Shown in pieces: positions 1 through 12,180 of a stretch of DNA of 64,000 nucleotides. A program made the translations under genes and the position numbers. Where the stretch lies: NCBI GenBank assembly GCA_028752905.1, contig JAQNBH010000013.1, positions 13,605,816 through 13,669,815 of the forward strand, read 5' to 3'. Position 1 is the stretch's first letter; every line of letters starts with the position of its first letter. The notes beneath the pieces were generated by a model. That model was not told the origin of the DNA. It ran no database searches and was given only the letters and a program-made list of their open reading frames with translations. The DNA is from Cladorhizidae sp. MBARI D1340-BT2 (Eukaryota > Porifera > Demospongiae > Poecilosclerida > Cladorhizidae).

Positions 1-448
1 TTTTCACACTCAAAGTGAGATGGGTGGTACTTGTATATTAAGTGGGCACTTGCTTCACAAAACTTGCCCTATTTATTTATGGCTTGCACACCCACATCAC
101 ATTATCTTGGTTGTGTGCTTATTTGCTATGATACTAGACACCTCTGGACTTCCTGGTGTCCTGTATGGATTTTCTCCAGAGTCTCGTCTCTGGAGTGCTG
201 TGGGGATCATAATTCGTTTTCCACATAGAAGGAGGTTGTCTCCACCAATGGTCAGATCACCCCGGAATTTCCAGTAGGGATATAGCGCTGTCTCTATGTT
301 GTGTTTGTCTGGCCAAACCTTTTTGCAGTGTCACTGATGAACATACAGGATCTTCTTCTTGGCTCTTTTGATACTGGCTGAGCCTTTTTTCTCCAGCTGG
401 CAGGTAGGCGATGTGTACTTTCATAAAAGCTTATGCTTTGTCTTGTCA

Positions 449-763
449 TTAGCGTCGAATGATGAAGGAGCCCTTGAACAGAGTATCAGCTGTGAATAGG
501 AGTTTTCCTGGCACATGCGTAATGGGGTAATCATATCTGCATAGTCGAAATCGCAGTACTTTTGGTGGTAGGGAGTCAAGGTGATTCGTTTCTAATAGAG
601 GAACCAATGGTTTGTGGTTGGTTTCTATGACAAAGTGCATACCCAAAATGTATGTGGTAAATTTCTCACATGCCCATGTTATTGCCAGTACCTTTTTTCG
701 ATTTGGGCATATCGGCTTTCCGTCTCGGTCATTGACCTGGATGTAAATGCAGTGGGTTTCCAA
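449..763 (-). pseudogene. Gypsy RNase H domain fragment (copy C1)
   Basis: A 104-residue open frame covers the second half of a retroelement RNase H. Visible signs are the conserved KPLVPLLET segment, a later LPPKVLRFR..RYDYPI stretch, and the HVPGK motif before an ADTL segment that normally reads ADALSR. In a living element it would remove the RNA strand during reverse transcription. The same frame occurs unchanged at 57896-58210. Confidence 0.85.
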
Positions 764-1137
764 GTAGAAGACTCATTTTTCTGCATCAAGACCACTCCTA
801 GCTCATAGGAGTAGGCATCTGCAGAGACTTTTGTTGGTGCTTCTGGATTGTAAAGGGATAGAACAGAGGTTTAAATAGATGTTGGTGAAGGCTAAAGTTG
901 GGTTCGGCCCCACAGCTAATTTTTTCTGAGTGGATGGCGAAGGGATTGTGTGAGGTTTGCCAAGCTGTTACAGAACTTCTCCAGTTGATTAGTCATCCCT
1001 ATGAATCACCTGAGCTCTGATACGTTCCTTGGTTATTCCATGTCTCTGATGGCGGACGTCTTGTCAGGGTCCGCTCAGATTCCTTCTGCATCAATAAGGG
1101 ACCAAGAAATTTCAATTTATATTAGCTAAACTAACAT

Positions 1138-1410
1138 TTATCTGGGTTGAGTGTGCCTCGTGCTGCTGTGGTTTTTCGGAGGACTGCAGTCAGTTGTGTG
1201 TCGTGTTCTTGATTGTCTTTTCCAAAGATGATGATGTCGTCTGAGGCATAATACTCCATTGAGGCCGGTGGGGATGTTTGTCATTCTTTTTTGAAAGTTT
1301 TCTTGTGCACTTGAGATGCCAAAGGCCATTTTGTTGAAGCAGTAGTGCCCAAAGGGTGTGAGAAATGTAGTGAGGGGGAGGAGCTTTTGATCAGTGGTAT
1401 TTGCCAGCAT
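1138..1410 (-). pseudogene. Gypsy reverse transcriptase palm fragment (copy C1)
   Basis: The frame carries the RT segment TTFLTPFG then FNKMAFGISSAQE, which in gypsy polymerases lies just before the catalytic YVDD box. The frame then shifts: a neighbouring frame reads a DDI(I)IFG-like box. Copy C2 at 58585-58857 has the same structure with two residue changes. Confidence 0.85.
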
Positions 1411-1636
1411 GTGCTATTCACGTCCAATTTACTGAAGACTTGCTCTCAATAGCTGTGTAAGTGTTTCGTCGACTTTTGGAAGGGGGTGCACTTCTCGTAT
1501 GACTTTTGATTCAGTGGATTCAGGTCCACACATATGCGAAGTGTTCTTTCCTTCTTTGGCACCACTACCATTCTGGCACACCATGGGGTAGGTTCGTCAG
1601 ATTACCCCTAAAGATTCCATTTGGTTGAGTAATTCA

Positions 1637-2117
1637 AAGTCATGTACCCGAGCAAAGTTAGTAGTGTGCCTCTTCACCTCAGAAATATATGGCTTCACTT
1701 CACATAGACCTTAGCAATACATTTGAGATGGAATTACTCCAATAATAATTTTTATGTTCTTGATGGAGCATAACATTTTTTTAATGTTATATCTCAAGAA
1801 GTTCCAAACTCCCAAGACATGATTTTTGGGCATCATAGTTGCCTGTATTTATTCTCTTTTTGAAACAAACAAACACACACAGTGTTTAGACTGTTCCCCC
1901 CCTCCAAATCAAGTTGTAAATATTTCAATATATGCGCTTACATTTTATTCATAATTATCATGTACTTGCTGAAAATCAGGCACCTCTCAGTTCCTATACA
2001 ATTGAGAAAAATTGTCATGAGAGTGTGTCACATAATACTAAGATGACAGTAATTCACTCGATGCAATTTTTCTGGGAAGAAAGTGAAGAATACTTCAAGC
2101 TCTTCTCCCAAGTCTAG
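1637..2117. repeat. Dispersed repeat R, copy 1
   Basis: This matches 55985-56545 along its length with roughly 10-15% divergence by eye. Shared landmarks are a block around 1650-1690 and another around 1720-1775. Copy 2 has an extra internal duplication of about 80 bp (56049-56128 resembles 56450-56522) that is absent here. No coding potential or termini were recognised. Confidence 0.7.
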
Positions 2118-2122
2118 ATTGT

Positions 2123-2541
2123 AAGTAGTAGTGTTAAAAACTTGTGTTTACCACTTTATAGCTCCATAGATTATATAAACTGCATTGTATGGACTTGATA
2201 TGTAGCTTAAAAGATAGGTCTTCCTATGTGCTCTCTGTTGATAATAAAAGATGTTTTTATAGATATAACTATACCCAAATTACTGGAGGTAAAGTGGTTG
2301 TACCTAAAAAACCTGAGTGCTGGTTGGAAAATGAATTTCATCAAAATTCAATGCACGCTTGACCATGTAATTAAGTTTTAACGCCTAATAGGAAAAAGTC
2401 ATTGTATGGCTTCCTCTAGCCACTGGTGCTAATTTCAGCTCTCTAGTGAGACCTATCTTATATCAAGTCCATGTGTGTTATGTAGAATCTATGGAGCTGT
2501 AAAGTGGTACCCACAATTTGTTTTAACACTTACTACTACTT
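2123..2541. mobile_element. MITE with ~95-bp terminal inverted repeats
   Basis: The left arm 2123-2220 and the reverse complement of the right arm 2450-2541 align over nearly their whole length with small indels. They share blocks reading AGTAGTAGT, GTGTTAAAA, TACCACTTTA, AGCTCCATAGATT and GGACTTGATAT. The 419-bp element has no coding frame, which fits a non-autonomous DNA transposon. I could not assign a superfamily or a clear target-site duplication. Confidence 0.72.
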
Positions 2542-4540
2542 TGTGGTTTTGTCCCCATTTTAAAATTATTTTAGATATTTTTATTTCAAAGTTGTACCAT
2601 TGGTGAGCAGAAGACAACACCATGTTGAACTTCCTGCACACCCTCCTGAAATCTTTCCATTGGTCTCTCCTTCTTCATCACTATTATCCTGGCTCCATCA
2701 TACAGGGACCGGATGCCTCCTTTGCTGATGGAGTTAATTCTAGCAGTTCTGGACTAGTCTGGACAACGAGTGTGTTTAATACCATTGAGGATCTAGACCA
2801 CCCTGGCTACCAGAAAGGGATAGACAATAGGGATTCTGGACATCCCTATGCCAGCAAAATCCCTTTGTGTTTATACTACTAATAGTCTAGTGTGGTTAAG
2901 AACCCCATACTGCGTATAGGGATCTAAACTAACACATAGTCAGACATAATCCAACCTGGGGTCACCCAATAGTAGACCCATCCTTTCACTGACCTAGATA
3001 TTCCCGTGAAGATTGCATTGGTATTGTCACACATGGGTAGAGGGTCTGTGCATGCATGTGGCGGTACCCACCCAAGCTGGAGCACCAAATAGGCAGCAAG
3101 CCATCCCGACATACGACAAACAAAAACAACAGAAGTAACTGGCTCATTGCATCCTACATAAGATTTAGGTGAGTGAGTGGATACCATCCACAACTACATA
3201 TGTATGAATAAGGTATTAGAGTCTCTAGCCCTATAATACTTTGCTTATAGAGCATCCATATTTTGCTGATGGTATCCATGTCTTAAAGGCATAACTATCT
3301 ATTACCGCAACTCCAAAAGTGTTATCACATGGGGTTGGGTGGGACTTCTGTTGTTTTTTGGTACATTGGGCTATGGCAGAGCAGTGGGAGGTGGATCCCT
3401 GTAGAGGCTTATTGGGGAGAGGGGGGCAGTAGAGGATGGGGGGGGGGGGAACAATGCACTCCTCTGTCACACTCATAGTGCTTGCTGCCTGTTGTTGTAA
3501 AAGGCAATCTCTTCCACTGATATCCAGATACAGTAGCTATATGTTACCTCAGAGTCATTGATGACACATGTACTTACTCTGAATTAAAGGATGTGCATCA
3601 TCATTTGTTGTGATGTACAGCTACCTAGTCGGTCAGGATGTCCACTTACCTCATATTCAAACGTGGTAGAATAAATAGCTCTCCATCATGATTGGAGAGA
3701 CTGCAGCTTCACCCCACTCTTGCATGATCATATGGAAGTTGATGTCCAGTGTACGAGATACCCTGTTGTAATTAATATCAGTTGGTATTTTTACCTGCTT
3801 CTCATTTTTCTCATGTTGTTGCCTGCATCCTTCAGTTGTCGCTTAGTTAGAGGCATGAGCATTATCAGCTGCATGCATGTTGGTTTGGTTATGTTAGTGT
3901 AAACATATACTTAGGAGCTGATTATTGCAGTGATAAACTAATTGAAATCCCTTACTGATTTGCTGAAGATAAACCTCTCTATAACATGGTGGGAAGACAT
4001 GGTTTGTCATATCAATTTGGCCTGGGACCATTGGAACAGTAGGTGTGGCCACAATTTGCAACCACTCTAAACAGATCGACATCATGCTGGCAGTATATGC
4101 CGAAATGGAAGTGCTCAATGTGCTCCAACCTGAACCAACATGTCAACCCCTTGTAAGTGTTCTTCCAGTGTTCCACAAAAGTGGACCCATTTCATATAGT
4201 GCCACATGAAGTTATTTTCTTGAGCCTCTTTCAAACCACACAAGGCACATCTTGCCATTTCATATCTGTTTCCAGGTGCCAAGATCGTTATGTTTTTTCA
4301 GTCTTTTAGATATTTTTATATTCCAGTTGAAGCTTTAGTAGGCTCTTGACATGCTGGTCTTGTAGCATTCTGTAGTCCTGCAGTCTCAATATTACTGCTG
4401 ACCACAACCAGGTGGCTGTTGCTGTTGCACCAAACCCATGAGATCTATCCAGAGAGAAAAGCTCTTGCACAAGAATCAGCAAGTGCAATCACTTATTCAT
4501 TTTTTTTGCCAATCTTGATTAAATGTAAGAAAAACAGGAT
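2542..4540. other. Non-coding stretch, nothing recognised
   Basis: Short open frames at 2622-2882, 2924-3193 and 3231-3476 show no family signature and overlap on opposite strands. There is a G-run near 3437-3450. The part above about 3900 may be decayed integrase sequence of gypsy remnant A, since it lies where integrase is expected, but no motif supports that. Confidence 0.4.
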
Positions 4541-4845
4541 TGCAGAAGTGTACCTACATGTCAACATGAAACATTGAGCTCAGAATTGGCAGATTCTGTG
4601 GAAGACTGGTTGTGTGCTGTGCAGTGTTTGTGAGAGGGCATCAAAGCTGAGATTTTCTTTTCCTGAATATGCCAAATGTCACATGTGAATTCAGCAATGA
4701 ACAGATTCCTGGTCTATCAAAGTGTCAACCTGTCCAAAATCTTAAAGAGGGCAGATCGGCAGTTCATTATACCCACACAAATTTCCTGACGTTCAAAAAT
4801 AGTGGTGAAAATGCCAAATAAACTGATAAATCAACAGCAGCTCTG

Positions 4846-5052
4846 TCAAAGATGGATTAGTAAATCCCATGTCATTAAGCTTCGCAAGAAGAAAAGAAAT
4901 TTTGTCCACTGTTCATTTAAGATCTGCTCCAGAATGGCTCCAACAGTGATGTTAGAAACATACACCATTACCGAAGTTGAGTTAGGATAAGAAAGCATTG
5001 TAAGGCTCTTCAGTTTGCTTACTTCCTGATGTGGATTGGCTCTAACAGTCAC
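4846..5052 (-). pseudogene. Gypsy RNase H fragment (element A)
   Basis: The frame contains YPNSTSVMVYVSNITVGAILEQ followed by NEQWTKFLFFLRSLM. This corresponds to the RNase H N-terminal segment that normally reads DAS..AVGAVLEQ..... WQPLAFFSRKL. The first catalytic Asp is replaced, so it is inactive. Confidence 0.72.
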
Positions 5053-5841
5053 ATGTCAATGGTTTGCTCTTACCCTTGAGTGGTTAGATGTAGAATGTTT
5101 GTGCAGTTGAGAAAGGAATGCTTTTAGAACCTATATTCTTGAAGTGCAATCTTATCCTTGGGTGGTAAAAAATTGGGAACACCTTCAATACAATCCTCCA
5201 ATGGAGCTATACATATGCATGCAGCATTGATGTATAATTCAGGTGAGGTTGATGACCTAGCCATATTGAACAAGTGTGTTAATAGGGTCCAAAGGTATTG
5301 CTCATGCTCCTCGGATATTTAGCTGGGTATGAAAATATCAGTGAAGTAGACAAAGATGACATAATGCCATGACAGAGAAGATCCAAGAAATGTTGGAATA
5401 TGTGGGCCACATTGTGAAGTCAGTAGGGCAACCACATATAAAGGTCTGAAGTGTGCTGTTTTAGGAATGTGGTCATGGCTGATATCTGATTGAAGAACAT
5501 TACAAAGTCAAACAGTGGCACCTTGTAATGACATTTCAAAATCTTGGGTGTGAGGAATAGGAGAGCAACTGGTATTGTGATATAGTTTAAGGATGATGGA
5601 CACAGGGATGGATGCCTTTTACAGGACTACTTGGGAACCACCTGCAAGTGAGAAGTCAATTGCTTGATGATAGTTGGATGTTGCTGAGAGTGATTAATGG
5701 TCAAACTCCTTCTTGCAGCAGTCGGCTTCTCTGGTCAGATATCTATGCTTGAGCAATATGACCCTACCGTTTGTATGCTTGGGTTCACAATCTGTAAAAG
5801 GAGAAGTGAGCCGAAGGAACTATTGAAGAGTAACTGGGAAC

Positions 5842-6036
5842 CTAACGAGACAGTTCTGACATGGAGTTTTGAATATGGAAAGTTAGGTGGTAATATTGCA
5901 AAGGTTTTCGACATTTAAGGAACATTGGTGGTGATTTGTACGCAGTACGTTTTGCATGGAAGAAATCAACACCAATGATGGGATGACTGACATCGGCTAG
6001 ATAAAATTTCCAGTTGAAGTGCTTACTGAGGTCCAA
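5842..6036 (-). pseudogene. Gypsy protease C-terminus fragment (element A)
   Basis: This 64-residue frame includes FNWKFYLADVSHPIIGVDFF, matching the well-known PR/RT junction of gypsy polyproteins (F.W.F.LADV..PI+G.DFL). The DTG active site, which would lie further upstream near 6100-6170, is not intact. Confidence 0.75.
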
Positions 6037-6921
6037 GTTGAAAGAACCTGTGTTCTATCTGAAGTAGAGGTGGAGATGAGTGTGCCATTGGTGACCCTCA
6101 GAAGGAGTTTGTATGGCAGTCAGATGTTGTGGCAGGCAGCATACTGACCTCAACCCCTGAATCGACTCAGTTTCATGGAGCAGAGGTGAAATAATTGACA
6201 AAAGAACCCAGATGTTACCAGGAGCAGTTCAAAGGAAGATAAAAGAAGCACTAGCTGGCTTCATCTGTTTGTGTAGCTGCCATATTGAGATATCCACCTT
6301 AGACTGGATGAAAGCAATATTGTCAGCTAAGGCAGAAACCTGGCTAAATGTCAGTGGAGAATTAGAATGTGGACTGAGAGTGCGGCCATGGAATTTAATT
6401 CCTGAATGGTAATCTCAGAATGGAATTTCAGGATTAGTTCCACTGCTAAGGTATGAAAAGACAGAAAGACCTGTTGGAGCATCAAATGATCATCATAGAT
6501 ATTGTCATCCAGCTGCTCGATTTGTCATGAGATGAGAGGGTCTTAGGTCAGCCAATGTTTCCAGGGACAGTAATTTCTGCATTTATTGGGATTGATTGAG
6601 GGAGATACAAGAGATAAGACAATCCTTGAAGCTGTCATAGGATGATACTCGGGTCTGGGTAATATTCCTGGTGGCAAACTGGCCTACACCTAAAGTAATG
6701 AAACTACAGAGTGTGGTTTTCAGTACATAAATGGGGTAGCTTAAAAGGGATGGCATTGACAGCTGGCATTGGTACCACATAAAGTGTAGCAACAAGCGGT
6801 CTTTTCCAATATTTTCAAGATGATGTGAAAAGAATAAATATGTGTACATGATGTTCTCGGTTTTCAGTGAAGAGTTAATAACTTGACAAAGACCTCTTAC
6901 CAAGAATCTCGTAATCTTCAT

Positions 6922-9180
6922 GAATTCAGGTGATTACACATAATAAGTTACATGGACCATGTCAGAGGTCAGCACAACCTTGTTGAACCACTACAAGAAA
7001 CTGATATTGTGTCTAGTCAATGACGAAATAAATACGCTGAAAATGTGATTACATGTATAGTAGCACTGAGTCCTGAAAGAAGTCAATGCAGGATCTCCAC
7101 CAAGATTTTTGACAATTTTTTAAGTGTCTCTTTCCTCTCTTCTTTGTGTCACATCCCCATGGCAGTGACTTCACCTGCTGTTTTCTTCTTTTTTTTAGCT
7201 CCTGGGTAATTTTTCCAAACTAACCATCAACCTCAATAACCTGTTGCCTGTATAATTTATTTCATGAATGTTATGCTTCAAGCCGTTGCTGCTAATGACA
7301 TGGGCATACTTATACTGCAATATCCGTCCATTCATAAGTAGAAGGTGATTGCTCTCATATTGCCTGGCAGTATGGAAGTTGTTTGGATGATTTGGTTGTG
7401 CTTGCAAGGCTTAAAACAATCCACCAGCTACAGCCATACTCTCTATAGCTGCTTCTCCAAGACCACTGACAGCAGTTATGATGAGGGTAATCCCCCCCAC
7501 TATTGGGAGTGCATTGCATTCGAGATGATTGTAACAGTTTTGATGCCAGAGATTGCGCTATTATAAAGGTTCTGACATGCATCGTGCTTCTGCCATGATT
7601 CTGTTTCGATCTGAGCCTCATCTTGATTTGAGCCTTGTTCTCGACCTGAATGATCTGAGAAATGTAGGAGTCTTGCACTTAATGCATACTTGATTGCACC
7701 ATATCATCTTCCTAATCATTGGAGATGGTAATATTGAAGAAGGGGATAGAAAAAAGCTGTAAGTGTTCTTTCAATGGCCATGGTTTTCATATTTAGATAG
7801 ATATATATACGAAATGGACAATGAGAATGAGTCTGTGACTTCTTTGGACGTTTTAATGGATGTGATCCATTGATGAGAGCACTTGGCTCCATTAAAGTTA
7901 AGGTATATCATTTTTGGAGCATGTCATGTGAGCATGTCATAAATGTCACAGGAACTGCCTTCAGAAGGAAACCATCTTGATGCCTTTACTATGAACTACA
8001 TATTAACTGAAAATATAGCCAGGATTGATGATTTTGGAACATAAATTTTGAAGGATTTGAATTCTAGAACCTAGTGGTTAGCAAGTGTTTACATTTAAGC
8101 CACACCATGCAGTGTGCTACTGAGGAGGCAAGGGCCAAACTAGGCCGACTCTGGCTGTGGCACAATGTTTTGCTGTAGCTGAGCTAATCCCGTGGAACAA
8201 TGGGGGACTGGCATATATTACTACAAGAATGCTGATGACACTTATATTTAATTAAAAATGAGATGTTTCCGAATCACATCTAATTAGGAGTTTGCAAGCA
8301 ATGAGAGTTTTGAGTACAAGAAGTAACCAATTGGCTACTATTTAAAACCCGAAAAAACCCACTGAATAGAAAATCAGTTTAATAAAACAAGGTTATTGCT
8401 GTATAGTTGTTGAATTTTTTCCCTAGAGGATAAGTAAATCGATTGACCATTTCCTCCCTGCTGCTCATTGTAATAATGCAACATGTCAGGTAACAAGAAT
8501 GATCAAATCTTTGCAAGAATTTTGTTCTTAAACAAACAACTACTTATAACTGGATTGACCTATTAAAAACAAGACCATACCAATGTAGGCCACTCTTTAC
8601 CATAAATTTTAAATCATATACACCAAGCATTATTTTGACATTGTTTTACAAGCTTTAGATGGTAATGGGTCATCTCATTAGTTATGGTCTACACGGTACA
8701 TTCTTCTTTCTTTTTAAAGATCAATCTAAAATAAGTAGTTGTTTGTATTTAATTAAAAGCATTCTTGTTCTTGTTTCAATCTTTTTGGTTTGCTGTGTAT
8801 TTTGTTGGTTCTATTTATTATTGTGGAGTGTTGGAGGACTCTACCAAGTCAGAGTTCTACAATTTCCAACAGAGATATTCTTGTGCCCCAGTGATATTAA
8901 ACACTTATTCTACCTTGTGTATTTTTGTTGTTTTATCATGTCTGTTTGCTATATTGAATGTATCCATTGTGTTGTTCACTTAAATGAAACAGTGCAAACT
9001 ATATTTTTGTTATTTTGTGACTGTACTTTTGTCTAGTATGCTACACCTTTCTTTGGACTTGGTAGCAGACATTTTAGTAGAAGATTAGCCACAGATATAC
9101 AAACTATTGAGTTCAATGTAGAGAACATGGGCAATGCATCATTGAATAATATGGCACATGGATTAGCATTATAATGAACT
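6922..9180. other. Intergenic, nothing recognised
   Basis: Open frames at 7195-7678 (both strands) and 8659-9036 (hydrophobic, AT-rich) show no family signature. The first group may be decayed retroelement sequence upstream of element A, but no motif shows this. Confidence 0.35.
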
Positions 9181-9620
9181 TACTGGCTGACTCTTACCAA
9201 ACACTTTATTCTGCTATCAAGAAACTGTTTGTGGGGCAGCTAGGAATTTTCTATCATTATTGATGTAGCAACAAATCTGAGCCAAAAGAGCAGTGTGTAT
9301 AAGATGCATGGATAAGATCTAGGTATTAATGAAGATCAAAATAAGTTTATTCATGTTCCAAATACAGACTCAGATTCCTCAACTAGTGTTGTAAAAAATT
9401 GGCTCATAATTTAGTTTAGCAGTGCTGTAACCAAGTATGTGATAGAGCCAGTAACACAGTGACATGAGAGTTAAAGGATTAGCTGCACAGTTAAAGAAGG
9501 ACCTTTTCATTGTGCTGTTTCTTCATTGCTTAGTTCACTGAATGCATTTGTGTTTTACTGTCTAAATGATGTCAATGGACCCGAATTACCATGCACTAGA
9601 CCTAGTCATGGGGGTTTTCT
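9181..9620 (+). pseudogene. Possible hAT-type transposase trace
   Basis: Around 9245-9400 a broken frame reads FSIIIDVATNLSQKSSVY and then INEDQNKFI. This resembles the start of hAT transposase catalytic domains (SII.D.T.D.S.KEQ...+....V.E.F). A later piece near 9490-9560 faintly recalls the C..HSLNLC segment. Several stops interrupt it. This is a weak call and could be chance. Confidence 0.25.
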
Positions 9621-9899
9621 AGTTAATATGCTACTGTCCCAAATGGGAAGATTTAGAGTCCTGTGGTATTAAACGTTCTATGTAGGGACATTATAATACA
9701 AAGGTTTTGCAAGCGTAGAAAGAGGAATTTCAATGTTTTTTCACATTTCTTCTGTGTTTTGGTCTGCCAGTTTACAAACTTAGTGAAGGATTCAAAGCAT
9801 ATTGGAATCCATTTGGGAACTATTGGTGGATAAAACTATTATTTAGGCAGCTAAGAAGTTGCCAATGGGAATTTTAGTTGACATTTGAAGGGTTTGCTG

Positions 9900-10050
9900 A
9901 CCACCATTCTAAAAAAGTGGATCAAACCAATATAAGGAGTACTAGTCTATTCACTGATATAATATATATTAGATTGCACTTTTGGTGCCCGCCGTTTGGT
10001 GTAATGTGGGTCAAACCAATATAGAGAATGCGGTATACCACACACTCTGA
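9900..10050. repeat. Short dispersed repeat carrying an ATATTGGTTTGA-type motif
   Basis: The segments near 9917-9940 and 10008-10026 contain ATCAAACCAATATAAGGAGT and a close variant. Related motifs in the opposite orientation occur near 12850-12872, 50738-50770 and 51338-51380. The family and element boundaries could not be set. Confidence 0.4.
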
Positions 10051-11640
10051 CACAATAATTTCATGAAATTAGAGAGTGATGATACTTTTCTAAACCCATG
10101 TACACCCATTTTCATGTATCAACCAATTTACATGTATGTATCAACTCCTAATATGTACCTCTATCCACCTTACTTTATATTCATGAATTGTGCACTGTTT
10201 TAAATGAACACAAGTTGGAAAAGGTTATAAGTAAACTTGTATTGAGATCGAGATTGGCATGATGCTCTAATGAAATGCCTGGATATAAACAAGCTTTAAA
10301 ATGTTGGCTAGTCATGAACAATGTGCCACCTAGCATTTGATCAGACTCTAATTTACCTTATACAAAGAAACATATGAGAGTCAGGCTAGAAAGAGTTGGT
10401 TTTATATAGAAACTATCACAGAGAGGTACTATTTAGAAGTAGCAATGTATATAGAAATAGTGTTAACCTCTGATGAACAAAAGAAGTCAGTATAGAAAAG
10501 TGGGGACAGACTGATTCAAATATCTACTATAAAAACTGTTTTGAAGTAGGGTTGAAGTTAGAAGAAAGTGCAATGGTTTTGCTGTGCTAAGTTTGGTTTT
10601 AGCAAAGCAATAGTACGCAAGAAGCAAGCTGCACTTATTTCAGCAGCTTAGTGAGGAAAGGGCGAACTGCCTATTTTTAGTATGTAATAATTATAGTGAA
10701 TATATGTGGCAGTGTGTCCTTTATTTTGTGCATGACATGGACTATGTTGAGAGGATTATTCAATAATGATTCCATATTGCTGAAGGTACTTAAAGATTTT
10801 GCTTCACATTCAGTTATCATTCTTTGTGACAAAACAATGTTTATTTTTTATGTGTCCACCTTTACCATTACTGGGACATGTTGGAAGCACTTACAAGATA
10901 GTGCTCAACCAAAACACTCTGTGTTTTTTCCCCTGTTCTCTTCTGTTGTATACATCCATGTGTGTATACTAGAGATGATACATTCTATCAATAGTGTGCT
11001 TGGAATGGTTGAAGATGATTCTCACACTGGCATATAAAATCTCATGCTGTGTTATTTGCTCAAACATATTTTCCAGTTATTCTTATATTTTACCTATCGA
11101 AATGTGTCTACAAAAACTTAATAACCTGTGCATTTGTAGATATAGAATGTCTTCATTATAGGCATGTGTACAGTTAACTTATTTTTGCTTTCTCTTTATA
11201 TGCCATGCTCCTTTCATTCGCTGGATTTGGCTCAGCTGCTAACTGCTTGCAGCCTGCTTCTTAAACTTAGCATTGCTGAAACCAAGTTGGCAAACCAACA
11301 GCTTCAAACCTTTCTGCTGTACAGCTTTGGCCATAGTTCAAAGCAATTTCTTCAAAATCGTGTTGAAAATAACATAATTGGTTAGGTCCTACTTTACTCA
11401 GGTTGATCTAACTTTCCAACCTACCTTTTCTTCAGCAGGTGGTCTCGTGTTACTTGAAGAAGCTAAGTCCATTCTGCATATACATTTCAGCTGCTGTAGT
11501 GGTTCTCTGTGCTTCTTATTATGTAGTATTAGATTTGTATATAATTAACTATCACTATCCTGAACAGGATGTAGTCAAAATCTGCATGTATATATATTTA
11601 AAAATATAATATATATGACTAGTGAAGAAAAGAAATGAAA
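10051..11640. other. Intergenic, nothing recognised
   Basis: Plus-strand frames at 10696-11037 and 11164-11385 have no recognisable domain and no clear splice context. I see no repeat structure here. Confidence 0.35.
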
Positions 11641-11654
11641 CAAAGAAATTACCA

Positions 11655-12180
11655 GTAGACAACCAAAATTTGATGACACCCTATATACCAATGTAGACAA
11701 CCAACATTTAGATGACACTTTACCAATGTAGACACCAACATTTAGATTACACTTTACCAACGTAGACAACCAGTATTTAGATGACTCTTTACCAATGTAG
11801 ACAACCAACATTTAGATGACACTTTACCAATGCAGACAACCAACATTTAGATGACACTTTACCAATGTAGACAACCAATATTTAGATGACACCTTACCAA
11901 TGCAGACAACCAATATTTGGATGACACTTTATCAATGTAGACAACCAACATTTAGATGCCACTTTACCAATGTACCATTTACCAATGTAGACAACCAACA
12001 TTTAGATGACACTTTGCCAATGTAGACAACCAACATTTAGATGACACTTTGCCAATGTAGACAACCAACATTTAGATGACACTTTATCAATGCAGACAAC
12101 CAACATTTAGATGACACTTTACCAATGTAGACAAGCAACATTTAGATGACATTTTACCAATGTAGACAAGCAAAATTTAG
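11655..12180. repeat. 35-bp minisatellite, about 15 copies
   Basis: The unit is about 35 bp and includes GACAACCAACATTTAGATGA followed by CACTTTACCAATGTA. Copies vary by single substitutions (C/T in CAATGYAGAC, CCAA/GCAA) and there is one partial unit near 11970-11985. The minus-strand frame 11575-11811 is only a translation of it. Direct adjacency with no unique spacers excludes a CRISPR array. Confidence 0.93.

Larger units (their letters stand above)
1..1634 (-). mobile_element. Ty3/gypsy retrotransposon fragment, copy C1 (integrase edge, RNase H, RT)
   Basis: Read on the minus strand this is the middle of a Ty3/gypsy pol gene. At 1410-1138 is an RT palm piece (FLTPFG followed by FNKMAFGISSAQE). 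At 763-449 is RNase H with the typical KPLVPLLET and the HVPGK...ADTL end. At about 285-80 is the start of an integrase-like segment. Frameshifts and stops break pol into short frames, so it is non-functional. It runs off the left edge of the window. It matches 57448-59081 at a constant offset of 57447 with about six substitutions, sharing the same disruptions. It stops abruptly at about 1634, where repeat R begins. Confidence 0.88.
4550..6700 (-). mobile_element. Old Ty3/gypsy retrotransposon remnant A (gag-PR-RT-RNase H)
   Basis: Read from high to low coordinates, fragments appear in the normal gypsy order. Near 6690-6540 is a gag piece (YDSFKDCLIS, then LLSLETLADLRPSHL). At 6036-5842 is the end of the protease (NWKFYLADVSHPIIGVDFF, a classic PR/RT junction). 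At about 5800-5280 are RT pieces ending in a decayed YVDD box (FVYFTDIFI..SEEHEQYL). At 5052-4846 is RNase H (YPNSTSV, then VGAILEQ...W). Near 4700-4600 is a decayed ADALSR-like end. Many stops and frameshifts show that it is ancient. No LTR was recognised. Confidence 0.75.

Noticed and set aside
11655..12180. Possible CRISPR-like array because of regular 35-bp spacing
   Set aside because: Units are directly adjacent with no unique spacers, and the genome is eukaryotic. It is a minisatellite.
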